Positions 26,980-37,982 of a stretch of 64,000 nucleotides of DNA are shown in pieces; within the stretch, counting starts at the first letter, position 1; every line of letters starts with the position of its first letter. Below the pieces are notes generated by a model. It was given only the letters and a program-made list of their open reading frames with translations. It was not told the origin of the DNA and made no database searches. The DNA is taken from contig NZ_CP042914.1 of NCBI RefSeq assembly GCF_008065135.1, forward strand, positions 4,259,404 to 4,323,403, written 5' to 3'. The position numbers were made by a program, and so were the translations under genes. Source of the DNA: Roseimaritima ulvae (GTDB taxonomy: Bacteria; Planctomycetota; Planctomycetia; Pirellulales; Pirellulaceae).

Positions 26980-29900
26980 TTGCTGATTCTGATTGTGATT
27001 TTTTTCTTCTTGCCGTGGGCCACCCGCGCGGCCAGGCTGAGCCTGCAGAAGACGGAAAACAACGTCAAAGATTGGTTGCCCGCCGACTTCCGCGAAACCT
27101 CTGAATTGGCTTGGTTTGGGCAATACTTCGCGGGCGAACGGTTCGTCCTGGCGACCTGGCCCGGATGCACCGAAGAGGATCAACGCCTGTCGCTGTTCGC
27201 CAACAAGCTGCGTGGCGAATCGGCTGGATCGACGCCCGCCAAGCTGCCAGCCAACTGGGAGGCGGCTCGAGCGACCGCGGAAGAGCTGCGGCTGATGCTG
27301 CCCCCCGAACAACACAAGAACTGGGGCGGACTGGAAGAAAAATGGCTGACCAGCGAGGATGGACGTTGGTATTACGTCACTCCGGACGGCAAACTTTTCC
27401 GCTGGGATGGTGAAGCCAACGTCGTGCAGTTCGCCAGCTCGACGATCAAACGCTTGGTCGGCGGGCAAAAACTAGATGGGACCTTCATCGCCGCCTTTGG
27501 TGGACGGCCCCGCGATGGCGCGGCCAACCCCTACTACAACGATCCCTCGCTGCTGACCGCTTCGCTGTTCCGGACCGTGCAGACCGGTCCGGAAGTCGCC
27601 GACAAACTGGCCGTCGAAGGCGGTCCGTTGTGGCCGGTGGATTTGACCGATCCCGACCTCAAGCCGCTGATCGCCCATCGTCGCGCCGTCGAGCGGCTGA
27701 CCGGCACCCTGTTTGCCCCGGCAGTTCCCCACGAATTCTCTTGGACCGCCCAAGCCTTTGTCAAAGCCGCCGAGGAATCCCCTACAGACGCTTCCCCACA
27801 AGTCACGGCCGCTCCTGAACAGCTCGCCGCTCCCGAACAACTTGCGGCTCCCGAACTGGCAGCTCGGTTCCAGCTGTCCATCGACCAGGTTTTGGAAGAA
27901 CACTTTCACGGCGACCTGAACAAACTGAAGCACGCCGATTCACGGCATCAGTCGGACGCTTGGTACGCCATTTTTGACGGCGCCGGAGTCGCCCCGCCGC
28001 CGCGCCAGACCTGCGTAATGGTCACCCTGACACCGCTGGGCGAACGCAACTTGCCGTTTGTCGTCGGTCGCGGCGTGATGGGCGGACCCCGTGGTCGCCT
28101 GCTGACGCTGGCCGAACAGTCGGGCCTGGAAGCCGCCCGCGTGCCCTCGTCCGCACCGCCTCCGTTTAATACAGTTGAAGCGATCGGCAGTTCCGGCCGT
28201 CCGCCGCTGCGTCTCGGAGGCCCTCCGGTCGACAACGTCACGATCGACGAAGAAGGCACGATCACGCTGTCGCGGTTGATCGGCTACAGCGTGTTGATCG
28301 GAATCGGGTTGTCGTACATCTGCTTCCGCAGCCTCAAAGTCACGATCATGGTGTTTGCCGTCGGCGGCCTGTCGGCGGTGTTGGGAATGGCCATGGTGGG
28401 CTGGAGCAATACGGCCGTCGATGCGATCCTGCTGAGCATGCCCTCTCTGGTGTATGTGTTGGGTCTATCCAGCGCGATACATGTGATCAATTACTATCGC
28501 GACGAAGTTGAATCGCATGGCGTTCAAGGCGCGGCCGGGCGAGCCCTGCGACACGCCGTGGTTCCCTGCACCCTGGCGGCCGTGACCACGGCCATCGGTC
28601 TGATGTCGCTGTACACCAGCAACATCACGCCGATTCGCAAATTTGGCTTGTTCTCGGCGCTCGGCGTAATCGGCACGATTGGCATCCTGTACGCCTACCT
28701 GCCAGCCGCCCTGGAAACGTTCGTTCCCAAGCTGGCCACCCGCGAAAAGCGTCCCCAAGGGGACATCGGCGACGGCGGCTTTTTGGGGCGTGCCTGGGAA
28801 GCGGTGGGGAACTGGATTGTCGGACGCTACCGCATCGTGGGCACCGTATGCGTGATCGGACTGCTGGCCAGCGGAGCGGGGCTGTTCAAGATTCAAACCA
28901 CCGTACAACTGCTGAAAATGTTCAGCAGCGATTCACGCATCATCAGCGATTACGCTTGGCTGGAAGACCACTTCGGGAAACTGGTGCCGATGGAATTGGT
29001 CGTCCGCGTACCGCCCGAAACGGGGTTGGTCGCCGACGATGCCACAACCGATGCAGACGCCGATGGTAACGCCGCGACCGACGGCGACGCGGAAATCGCG
29101 CACTCCTCGATGAACATGCTGGAACGCGTTGAAGCGGTGTCTCGGATTCAAACAGTGGTCGAACAGGCCTTTGGCGAACAGGGCCTGGGCGTGGTCGGAC
29201 GCGCCATGAGCACCGCCACGTTCTTGCCCGACCTGCCGCCGCCTTCGAACAGCGACCACAGTCCCACGCGGTATCGCTTTGACCAAGAACTCACGGCGGC
29301 CCGCGATGAACTCCAACAAAGCGATTATTTTCGCGTCGAACAGGAAGGCCCGCTGAAGACCAGCGACCTGTATCGCATCAGCTTGCGGGTCAGTGCGCTG
29401 TCGGACGTGGATTACGGACGGTTTATTTTCCAACTGCGGGAAGCCGTCGAGCCGGTGTTGGAAGCCTACCGCTCGGACGATCAGGTCGCGGAACTATTGG
29501 CCGAAGAGACGCGTAAAAAGCGGCTGGTCGCCGTGTTAGGCCGGCCTCAACCGGCGCACCTGGGTATTGAACCTGTTCTGCAGCCATCCGAACAACCCGA
29601 TGAAGCGGATAAGATCGATCAACGCGCGATCTATGAAACGGCCTTTGCTGATCTGCTGCGAAACCATCGACGCACCAAGGTCATCTGGCATGACCCTTCG
29701 ACTGGCGCTTTGGAAGGCAAATCGACCGCCGAAGGCTGGGGCAAGATGCTGGCTAGTGCCGACCTGGTGATCGTGATGCGCGACCACGACGACTACGACA
29801 TGCCGTTCATCAAAGAACACGCCCAGCAGTTGCTCGACGCTCGCCAAGTCGCCTTTGATCGCTCGATTCCGACCATCGTCGATGAGGTCCCGGTAGCCGA

Positions 29901-30714
29901 AAACGCCGGGCCGATTCAAGTCGTTTATACAGGCGTGATCCCCGTGGTCTACAAAGCTCAGCGGACGCTGCTGTACAGTTTGGTCGAATCGATCGCTTGG
30001 GCGTTTGTGCTGATCGCCTGCGTGATGACGCTGCTGCTGAACCCGGGCCGCCTGCCGTTTGAATTTTGGCGGCCCCGCAACCTGTCGTTTGGCCTGGCCG
30101 CAGGCATGGTGGCGATGATCCCCAATGTGTTTCCGGTGGTGGTGGTGTTCGGATTGATGTGTCATATGGGCATCAAGATCGATATCGGCACGATGATGGT
30201 GGCCTCGGTGGCCATGGGCGTGGCGGTCGACGACACGATTCACTTCCTGGCCTGGTTCCGCCAGAACTTGGATTCCGGCATGCATCGCCTGCAAGCGATC
30301 ATCGCTACTTATCGCCGTGTCGGCCCAGCGATGACCCAAACCACGGTCGTCGGCGGACTGGGGCTGTTCGTGTTCTCGCTCAGCTCCTTCACGCCTACGC
30401 AGCGATTTGGAACGCTGATGCTGGTGATGCTTTGCGCGGCACTGGTGGGCGACTTAATCTTTTTGCCGGCGTTGCTAGCCAGCCCCTTGGGGTGGCTATT
30501 TAAGGCCAGAGCCCCCAAACCGAAAAAATCCGAAACAGCCGCGGCGACCGAAAACGCGGCGACAGCGGACAGCGTGAATGTTGCCCAAGCCTCAGAGGCT
30601 CCGCATAAAAACGGTGACGTCGCAGGGAAGACGGACGCAGCTTCGGCGCGACGCCCCGGCGTCCGCAGCGATCCACCGCACGGCAGCAAACGCGACAGCT
30701 CCACCACCGCGTAA
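26980..30714 (+). CDS. RND superfamily (MMPL-type) exporter
   Basis: This large inner-membrane transporter of the RND/MMPL class would export lipids or hydrophobic molecules. The 1244 residues comprise an N-terminal helix (LILIVIFFFLPWATRAA), a large periplasmic domain, a sterol-sensing-like block of helices (about 430-600), a second periplasmic domain and a final helix block with the RND motif GVAVDDTIHFLAWFRQNL (about 1080-1100). An AAPEQL repeat (three copies near residue 290) and an Asp/Ala-rich stretch look like linkers. The start is unclear. TTG at 26980 is the first standard start; an in-frame ATT at 26911 has AAGG 9 bases upstream and would add RRSLFGRSNAL, which looks like a natural cytoplasmic N-tail. 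Family D repeats follow the stop. Confidence 0.9.
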   Translation: MLILIVIFFFLPWATRAARLSLQKTENNVKDWLPADFRETSELAWFGQYFAGERFVLATWPGCTEEDQRLSLFANKLRGESAGSTPAKLPANWEAARATAEELRLMLPPEQHKNWGGLEEKWLTSEDGRWYYVTPDGKLFRWDGEANVVQFASSTIKRLVGGQKLDGTFIAAFGGRPRDGAANPYYNDPSLLTASLFRTVQTGPEVADKLAVEGGPLWPVDLTDPDLKPLIAHRRAVERLTGTLFAPAVPHEFSWTAQAFVKAAEESPTDASPQVTAAPEQLAAPEQLAAPELAARFQLSIDQVLEEHFHGDLNKLKHADSRHQSDAWYAIFDGAGVAPPPRQTCVMVTLTPLGERNLPFVVGRGVMGGPRGRLLTLAEQSGLEAARVPSSAPPPFNTVEAIGSSGRPPLRLGGPPVDNVTIDEEGTITLSRLIGYSVLIGIGLSYICFRSLKVTIMVFAVGGLSAVLGMAMVGWSNTAVDAILLSMPSLVYVLGLSSAIHVINYYRDEVESHGVQGAAGRALRHAVVPCTLAAVTTAIGLMSLYTSNITPIRKFGLFSALGVIGTIGILYAYLPAALETFVPKLATREKRPQGDIGDGGFLGRAWEAVGNWIVGRYRIVGTVCVIGLLASGAGLFKIQTTVQLLKMFSSDSRIISDYAWLEDHFGKLVPMELVVRVPPETGLVADDATTDADADGNAATDGDAEIAHSSMNMLERVEAVSRIQTVVEQAFGEQGLGVVGRAMSTATFLPDLPPPSNSDHSPTRYRFDQELTAARDELQQSDYFRVEQEGPLKTSDLYRISLRVSALSDVDYGRFIFQLREAVEPVLEAYRSDDQVAELLAEETRKKRLVAVLGRPQPAHLGIEPVLQPSEQPDEADKIDQRAIYETAFADLLRNHRRTKVIWHDPSTGALEGKSTAEGWGKMLASADLVIVMRDHDDYDMPFIKEHAQQLLDARQVAFDRSIPTIVDEVPVAENAGPIQVVYTGVIPVVYKAQRTLLYSLVESIAWAFVLIACVMTLLLNPGRLPFEFWRPRNLSFGLAAGMVAMIPNVFPVVVVFGLMCHMGIKIDIGTMMVASVAMGVAVDDTIHFLAWFRQNLDSGMHRLQAIIATYRRVGPAMTQTTVVGGLGLFVFSLSSFTPTQRFGTLMLVMLCAALVGDLIFLPALLASPLGWLFKARAPKPKKSETAAATENAATADSVNVAQASEAPHKNGDVAGKTDAASARRPGVRSDPPHGSKRDSSTTA

Positions 30715-30716
30715 GC

Positions 30717-30917
30717 GCTGGAGTCCAGGCTTTAGCCGCCCCGAGCGCATCGCAAAGCGCGCTGGAGTCCAGGCTTTAGCCGCTCAAGCGCATAGCAAAG
30801 CGCCTAAAGGCTGGACTCCAGCGCGCATCGCAAAGCGCCTAAAGGCTGGACTCCAACACCCACGCTCTGGCGAGCGTGGCTACGGGTGCGTCCAAACTCT
30901 GGCGAATTCGGCTACGG
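30717..30917. repeat. 3'-end elements between convergent genes (families D, C, B)
   Basis: Two family D units in plus orientation (GCTGGAGTCCAGGCTTTAGC) lie behind the RND gene. Two inverted D units (GCCTAAAGGCTGGACTCC) follow, then one family C unit and one family B unit that read GTAGC first on the minus strand, behind the Tat-exported isomerase gene. Units of the D family form two nested hairpins: CTGGA/TCCAG and GGCT/AGCC. Confidence 0.85.
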
Positions 30918-30923
30918 GCGGCG

Positions 30924-31856
30924 TTACGCGGGTACGCGGGCGGCGATGCGGTCCAGCAGGGCTTTGCTCTTTTTGATGCCCTCCGATTCGCTTACCTTGC
31001 CGCCTTCGTATTCGATTCCCACGTAACCGTGGTAGCCGTGCGACAAGACGATATCCATCATCTTTTCGTAGTCGGTGTGGATCTCGTTGCCCTGATCGTC
31101 GAAGTCGTGCGTCTTGGCGCTGACGGCTTTGGCGTAAGGCATCAATTCGTCCACGCCCTGGTAGCGATCGTACACCTCGGGCTCTTTGCCACGGCTGATC
31201 GTAAAGTTGCCGAAGTCGGGCAGCGTGCCGCAATTGTCCAAGCCGACCGACTTGATCACCGAGGCCAACCATTTACCGTTGCTGCTTAATCCGCCGTGGT
31301 TTTCCACGATCACGTTCATGCCCAGCGGCTGAGCGTATTCGCTGAGCGCCCGCAGGCCGTCGGCGGCACGTTTTTGTTGTTCTTCGTAGCTGCCGCTGGA
31401 GCCGGCGTTGACGCGGATCGAATGGCAGCCCAGGAACTTGGCGGCCCGCACCCATTTGTGGTGGTTCTCGACGGCTTGTTTGCGTTTGCCTTCATCGGCA
31501 TCGCCCAAGCGGCCTTCGCCGTCGCACATGATCAACAGCGACTTGACGCCCTGGTCGTCGGCGCGTTGTTTCAGTTCGCTCAGATACTTCTTGTCTTCGG
31601 CTTTGTCTTTGAAGAACTGATTGACGTACTCGATCGCTTCGATGCCAAATTCCTGTTTGGCGGTTTTAGCGAAATCCAGGTTATCCAATTTTCCCGAACG
31701 CAGCGTTCGATGCAGCGACCACTCAGCCAGCGAAATCTTAAAGGGCGGCTGAGCCGACGCGTCTTGCTCGGCGGCCCAGCTGCGAGCCAGCACAGCGGGG
31801 ACACAGGTAGCGACGGCGGCGGCCGAAGTAACACGGAAAAAATGACGTCGATCCAT
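30924..31856 (-). CDS. Tat-exported sugar phosphate isomerase/epimerase-like protein
   Basis: This is a TIM-barrel protein of the xylose isomerase-like/AP-endonuclease-2 superfamily. The N-terminal [20 protein letters not shown] is a twin-arginine signal, so the folded enzyme is exported. Metal-ligand-type positions are visible in IVENHGG (Glu), LPDFGNF (Asp), AKTHDFD (His) and GIEYEGG (Glu). ATG at 31856 is used; the longer frame to 32117 precedes the Tat signal and is untranslated by inference. The length of 310 residues is usual. Many planctomycetes carry dozens of these with Gfo/Idh oxidoreductases; the substrate is unknown. Two cytoplasmic relatives are encoded at 41533 and 49385. Confidence 0.88.
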   Translation of the reverse strand: MDRRHFFRVTSAAAVATCVPAVLARSWAAEQDASAQPPFKISLAEWSLHRTLRSGKLDNLDFAKTAKQEFGIEAIEYVNQFFKDKAEDKKYLSELKQRADDQGVKSLLIMCDGEGRLGDADEGKRKQAVENHHKWVRAAKFLGCHSIRVNAGSSGSYEEQQKRAADGLRALSEYAQPLGMNVIVENHGGLSSNGKWLASVIKSVGLDNCGTLPDFGNFTISRGKEPEVYDRYQGVDELMPYAKAVSAKTHDFDDQGNEIHTDYEKMMDIVLSHGYHGYVGIEYEGGKVSESEGIKKSKALLDRIAARVPA

Positions 31857-32055
31857 GGAGGGTTCTCGAAGGGATAGGGGAAATCGAATGAAAGTACAGA
31901 GTTGTCCCAAGGCACATATTGTAATGCGAATCGAAAGGTCCGGTTGCGGGTTTTGCGGAAAGCATGAGCCGTAGGGGGACGAATCGGGTTGGGCAAAACT
32001 TTTCGGCCGGTTGTGGTGCAATGCCGCGGGGAGGCGGCCGATTCTGTTCACTAAG

Positions 32056-32083
32056 CAGCTGGTTTCCGCTTGGGAAACCACTG
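32056..32083 (+). other. Short hairpin in the leader of the RNase H-like gene
   Basis: TGGTTTCC and GGAAACCA pair perfectly around GCTTG, and flanking CAG/CTG extend the stem past one bulged base. It lies about 55 bases before the chosen start codon of the RNase H-like gene, so it would be in the mRNA leader. A regulatory role is speculative. Confidence 0.35.
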
Positions 32084-32138
32084 GACGAACGTGTTGTTGC
32101 GGATGGATCCGAATCACTCACCGATAAGGAACCCTTTC

Positions 32139-32786
32139 GTGGTCGCATTCCGTCATTTTTCCGAAACCGATTCCGATCCCCATACCCCCTGTTCGGATTC
32201 CAGCCGAATCTCCGAATCGCTCGTCAACGAGGAACCGCAAACTCTTTCCGAATACTTGCTCGTATGTGAAGCAATTCCTGCCTCCGACACAGTCGGCAGT
32301 TGGCGATTCTCCTTGGAGACCGCTGCCGGGGAAACGCTGTTGGACGTGCGGGAGAAAGAGTTTGGTGACCCCAAACGTTTGGCGTTGTTAGCGATTGTGA
32401 GAGGCTTGGAAGCCATTGAAGGAGCCGCCAGCGTGACGCTGATTTCAACGAGCCGATATGTGATCCGCGGACTCCGCGATTCACTGCATCGCTGGCGGGA
32501 GAACGGGTTTATGTGGGAGCATTTTGGTCGCACCGTCGCCGTTGAGAACGCGGACCTGTGGCGTCGCGTGGACCGCGCGTTGCAATTCCACCAAGTGCAC
32601 GCCTGCCTGGTCTCGGCGACCAAAGTTTCGGGACATGGCGTCTCGGCCGAAAACCGCCCCGCGGCCGCCCCGCGACCGGTTTCCGGCTCCCCACCAGCGG
32701 ATCGCCTCCGCCGCTGGTTGCTGTCGCAGTGCGGCACGCAGGGCCCCAAACGTAAATACGGCCCCGCGGACCTGGCACTGGCGTAG
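32139..32786 (+). CDS. RNase H-fold protein with degenerate active site
   Basis: The middle of this 215-residue protein (about 35-150) follows the ribonuclease HI fold: [18 protein letters not shown], a helix [12 protein letters not shown] containing the expected catalytic Glu, [14 protein letters not shown] in the place of the TDSxYV strand, WRENGF, and [12 protein letters not shown]. The first catalytic Asp is missing (GSW instead of DG) and the Asp of TDS is Thr-Ser, so hydrolysis of RNA:DNA hybrids is doubtful. The last 60 residues are Pro/Arg-rich. GTG at 32139 was chosen because AAGGA lies 8 bases upstream; longer frames begin at ATG 32103 and TTG 32070. A binding-only role is possible. 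Confidence 0.72.
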   Translation: MVAFRHFSETDSDPHTPCSDSSRISESLVNEEPQTLSEYLLVCEAIPASDTVGSWRFSLETAAGETLLDVREKEFGDPKRLALLAIVRGLEAIEGAASVTLISTSRYVIRGLRDSLHRWRENGFMWEHFGRTVAVENADLWRRVDRALQFHQVHACLVSATKVSGHGVSAENRPAAAPRPVSGSPPADRLRRWLLSQCGTQGPKRKYGPADLALA

Positions 32787-32914
32787 CCCGCCACCGACAC
32801 CTCGTCCAGTCGGCGGACTTCGCAACCCTCCCCGCGAGTTCCGCCGGCTGCCCCCTTGTTAGAACCCCCTTCCACCTCTCACACTCGGGCTTAGCCCGTT
32901 GGCTACGGATTGCC

Positions 32915-35182
<2,268 letters not shown>

Positions 35183-35195
35183 GCAGCAGGCCGTC

Positions 35196-35219
35196 GTAGC
35201 ATGGGCCCCTGGCCCGTGT
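35196..35219 (+). repeat. Single family A hairpin element after glgB
   Basis: One unit with core GGGCCCCTGGCCC, starting GTAGC, in the sense direction of glgB. It is the first of several elements in the 717-base gap 35183-35899. Confidence 0.8.
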
Positions 35220-35260
35220 GCAGCGACAACACGCCTTCATACTGCGAAGCAGTTAAACAG

Positions 35261-35454
35261 AATAGCCAGGGGTAAGTGATGCGAGCGTCAGCGAGATATC
35301 ACGCCACCCCTGGTAGCGAGGCCTAAACCACGCGCCCGGCCCGCGACTTCCGGCGGCGTTGCCGCCGGAAGTCGCGGGCCGGGCAGAAACTCGTTACCGG
35401 TACCGGAGGTGGCGCCATACTCGCTGACGCTCGCATAGCTTACCACCGGCTATT
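35261..35454. repeat. 194-bp palindromic element with a perfect 24-bp central hairpin
   Basis: The outer arms pair: AATAGCC at 35261 matches GGCTATT ending at 35454, and ATGCGAGCGTCAGCGAG in the left arm has an exact reverse complement in the right arm. In the centre, 35334-35357 and 35361-35384 are perfect 24-bp inverted repeats (GCCCGGCCCGCGACTTCCGG and continuing) around the 3-base loop GTT. No gene is inside. The structure resembles a MITE or large REP-type element. Between it and the next element (35455-35669) I see no gene, only GC-rich sequence with a GTCAGGCGTCT motif also found in the element at 47574. Confidence 0.7.
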
Positions 35455-35669
35455 GTCTTCAATCGCTCCGCGATATCCCAAGGGGCTGAGGATGTTGCGA
35501 TCGCGAGTTTTAGCACGTTTCGGCAATGCTACTGAGTCAGGCGTCTGCACTTCAAGCGACTAAAGCGACAGCCTGCAAGCTCGGTGGAAGCCGAGGAGCA
35601 AGTTACGGCGGACGCCGATGCGGACGCCCGCCGGAAGAGCCGGCTGGGCAAGGAGAGTTGATTGCGAAC

Positions 35670-35896
35670 ACGGGCCGGGGGCCCAGGGCTGTAAGGGTGT
35701 CGTCAAACGTCGCTTTTCCCGGCTTTTGCAGGAAAGTCAAAAATCAAATTCTCAGATGCATGGTTGTGTTTTACGAGAAAAGGCCGTTTTCATTGTGTTT
35801 CTTACCCTTACAGCCCTGGGCCGGGGGCCCATGCTACTTTTTTACACGGGCCGGGGGCCCATGCTACTTTTTTTACACGGGCCGGGGGCCCATGCT
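35670..35896. repeat. Family A elements, some followed by T-runs, with an inverted-repeat spacer
   Basis: One family A core at 35671-35684 is fused to AGGGCTGTAAGGGT. The reverse complement ACCCTTACAGCCCT recurs at 35804-35817 and is joined to another family A core. Between them lies an AT-richer stretch. Three tandem family A units (35820-35896) end at the stop codon of the TIGR03009-type gene and read GTAGC first on its strand. On the plus strand the hairpins are followed by runs of six and seven T. Confidence 0.75.
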
Positions 35897-35899
35897 ACT

Positions 35900-36973
35900 T
35901 TAGCGTCGCAGGGCGGGGTTGGTGGCCTGCTGCAGCTGGGCTTGGCCTTCTTCGGCCGGCGGCTGATAACGCTCACGGACGATTTTCCAGTTGCTGTCCG
36001 GCTTCTCGATAAATTTGTCGACGAACTGCTGTAGACCGCCGATGATCGAGTTCTTCTTGACGCCGCTGAATTCGTAGTGGTCCCAAGCCGGTGCGGTTTT
36101 GGCGTTGAAGTTCGGGGCGTACATCAATAACGCTTGTGGCAGGAAGGTTTGCGGATCGATCACGACCTGTACCAGACGGTACTGCGAGCGGTCTTCCTGA
36201 CGTTTGGGCCAAGCTTCCACGACCACCATGTCGGGCTTGGGCGAGGGCACGGTACGCACCCAATAGCGTTGCCGGATCTTGGTCGCGTCCAAGTTAAACA
36301 CGAACGGCAAAGGGCTTTCGAAAATCTGTGTGCCCTGTAGTTCCGGCGGCAAATCCTGAACGGTGCACTTCTTCTCGCCGCGATCGTAGTCCAACAACTG
36401 CTTACCGTTGCAGGCCCAGTACTCGCCGAACATCCCATCGATGGCTTCGTACTGCGGCTTGCCTTCGTTCATGCCTTTGTAGAACTTCAATTCATTAACC
36501 CTGAACATGCCTTTGTCGGGCGCGGCGTAGCGGATTTCGCCTTTGGCCCAGGTCGCGTGCACTCCGGCCGGAGCGGCGGTCAAGTCATAGTGCCAGCGGG
36601 TGAAATCGGCTTCCAGTCGCTGCACGGTTTTGCTTTGTGTCTCCCAGGCCTGCAGCAGGCGAGTCAGTTCCTGTTCCTGAACGGGCGTCAGAGCGGGGAA
36701 GGGGGCGGCGGGAGCGACAGTCGCTTGGGCCGCCGCATTGGCGGGCCGCGCGGTGTTTTGTGCGGCGGCACCACCGGCTGCGGTGGGGTTGGCCTGCGTG
36801 GCGGCTTGCTGTCCGGCGGCACGCTGCTGCGCCAATTGGTGCTGCTGGGCCGGCGTCAACGGCTGTCCGCCGCCGGCCGCTTGGCCGCGATAGCCACCCT
36901 GAGCCGGAGCCTGCGCACTTACCGAACCGACAACCAATACAGTGGAAGCGGCAATCATTAAAAAACGCATCAT
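35900..36973 (-). CDS. TIGR03009-type exported planctomycete protein
   Basis: This protein matches, from memory, the planctomycete family TIGR03009; its function is unknown. A signal peptide (MRFLMIAASTVLVVGSVSAQ) is followed by a Gln/Ala/Gly-rich low-complexity stretch (about residues 24-95) and then the conserved domain: LTRLLQAWETQSKTVQRLEADF, a KGEIRYAAPDKGMFRV strand and EAWPKRQEDRSQYRLVQVVI. The pattern recalls LolA/LolB-like folds that bind lipoprotein acyl chains, but that is inference. ATG at 36973 was chosen because AAAGG lies 8 bases upstream; the frame extends to 37060. The length is 357 residues. Family A hairpins touch its stop codon. Confidence 0.85.
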   Translation of the reverse strand: MMRFLMIAASTVLVVGSVSAQAPAQGGYRGQAAGGGQPLTPAQQHQLAQQRAAGQQAATQANPTAAGGAAAQNTARPANAAAQATVAPAAPFPALTPVQEQELTRLLQAWETQSKTVQRLEADFTRWHYDLTAAPAGVHATWAKGEIRYAAPDKGMFRVNELKFYKGMNEGKPQYEAIDGMFGEYWACNGKQLLDYDRGEKKCTVQDLPPELQGTQIFESPLPFVFNLDATKIRQRYWVRTVPSPKPDMVVVEAWPKRQEDRSQYRLVQVVIDPQTFLPQALLMYAPNFNAKTAPAWDHYEFSGVKKNSIIGGLQQFVDKFIEKPDSNWKIVRERYQPPAEEGQAQLQQATNPALRR

Positions 36974-37156
36974 CCTTGACGCCTTTCTGGCCATCAGCCA
37001 TTCATTCGAGAGCCGTGCGAGTCGCGGATTGCCAGCTTGCAAGCCTTGCCAACTGCGCACCAGGTAAAAAAAGTGTAATACGGAAGAGAACCATCCCGCG
37101 AAAACGCACCGGGCGGGAAGCCTTCCGACCCCGCCCCGGTCCGTACTCGCCGAACC

Positions 37157-37675
37157 CTAGCCGGCCAAACGCGACAGCCGTCCGCCAGGGTGAGCCAACT
37201 CGTCAGCGGTGGGCTGATAACGATACTGCATCAGGTAAGCGTCTTCGGTGCTGTCATCGTAGAAGTCCCGCAAAACCGAGACGGCTCGGAAGCCCAACCC
37301 GCGGAAGAACAACTGGGCGTCCAGGTTCGTTTCGCGAACTTCCAACATGATCCGGTTGCGGCGATCATGCGACAGTTTGCCCATCAGTTTGCTGACCATC
37401 GACCGGCCAATGCCCTGACGCTTGGCGTCGGCAGCAACGGCAAAGTTCAAAATGTGCAAACGGTTTTTATGCAATTCGTAAATCATAAAACCCACAACGC
37501 GATCTTCTTGCTCGGCCACCATGCCGATGCAATTGCGTTGTCGCAGACAGCGAATAAAGTCCTCTTCGGACCAGGCGAATTCAAAATTCGAAGATTCGAT
37601 TTCAAGCACAGCCTGCATGTCCCGGCGGATCATCCACCGGATATGAACGCAGGTCTCTTGATCAGTGTGGCCCAT
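37157..37675 (-). CDS. rimI: GNAT acetyltransferase, probable ribosomal protein S18 N-acetyltransferase
   Basis: This enzyme transfers acetyl from acetyl-CoA, in the RimI family to the N-terminal Ala of ribosomal protein S18. The acetyl-CoA-binding motif is AADAKRQGIGRSMVSKL (about 87-103), preceded by HILNFAV and followed by LEVRETNLDAQLFFRGLGF, the standard RimI pattern. ATG at 37675 has GAAGGGAG 7 bases upstream; a TTG six codons earlier is less likely. The length of 172 residues fits. The C-terminal 25 residues (PTADELAHPGGRLSRLAG) are extra. It is divergent from the M28 peptidase gene. Confidence 0.85.
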   Translation of the reverse strand: MGHTDQETCVHIRWMIRRDMQAVLEIESSNFEFAWSEEDFIRCLRQRNCIGMVAEQEDRVVGFMIYELHKNRLHILNFAVAADAKRQGIGRSMVSKLMGKLSHDRRNRIMLEVRETNLDAQLFFRGLGFRAVSVLRDFYDDSTEDAYLMQYRYQPTADELAHPGGRLSRLAG

Positions 37676-37982
37676 CGTGGAACTCCCTTCCAACGGCTAC
37701 TGTGGATTAATCCAAGTCAGTGATTGACTGGCTGACTGCTATAACTTTCTCGCTCAGCGAACCGGCGTTTTGCGAAACCGCCTGCGGTTCGTCTGATGGG
37801 TCGGAAAATACCAGAACGTCCTACCAGGGCCAAGACAAATTTCACGCGAACCCGTTGCCCTGTTTTCCCGCGTCGCATCCCACCAGCCGGCAAGCCCCAA
37901 CGGTGGCGCGGCTGCGCCGATAAGCTATGCTAAAGCAGTTTCGCTCACGCCCCCTTCCCACCTAAACTACCAGCAAAACGCA
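37676..37982. promoter_or_regulatory. Divergent upstream region between rimI and the M28 peptidase gene
   Basis: These 307 bases contain no convincing gene. They must hold promoters for the two divergent genes. I see no clear -35/-10 pair with proper spacing. A short inverted motif (GAACCGGCG, then CCGCCTGCGGTTC at about 37759-37793) is the only structure noticed. Confidence 0.3.
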
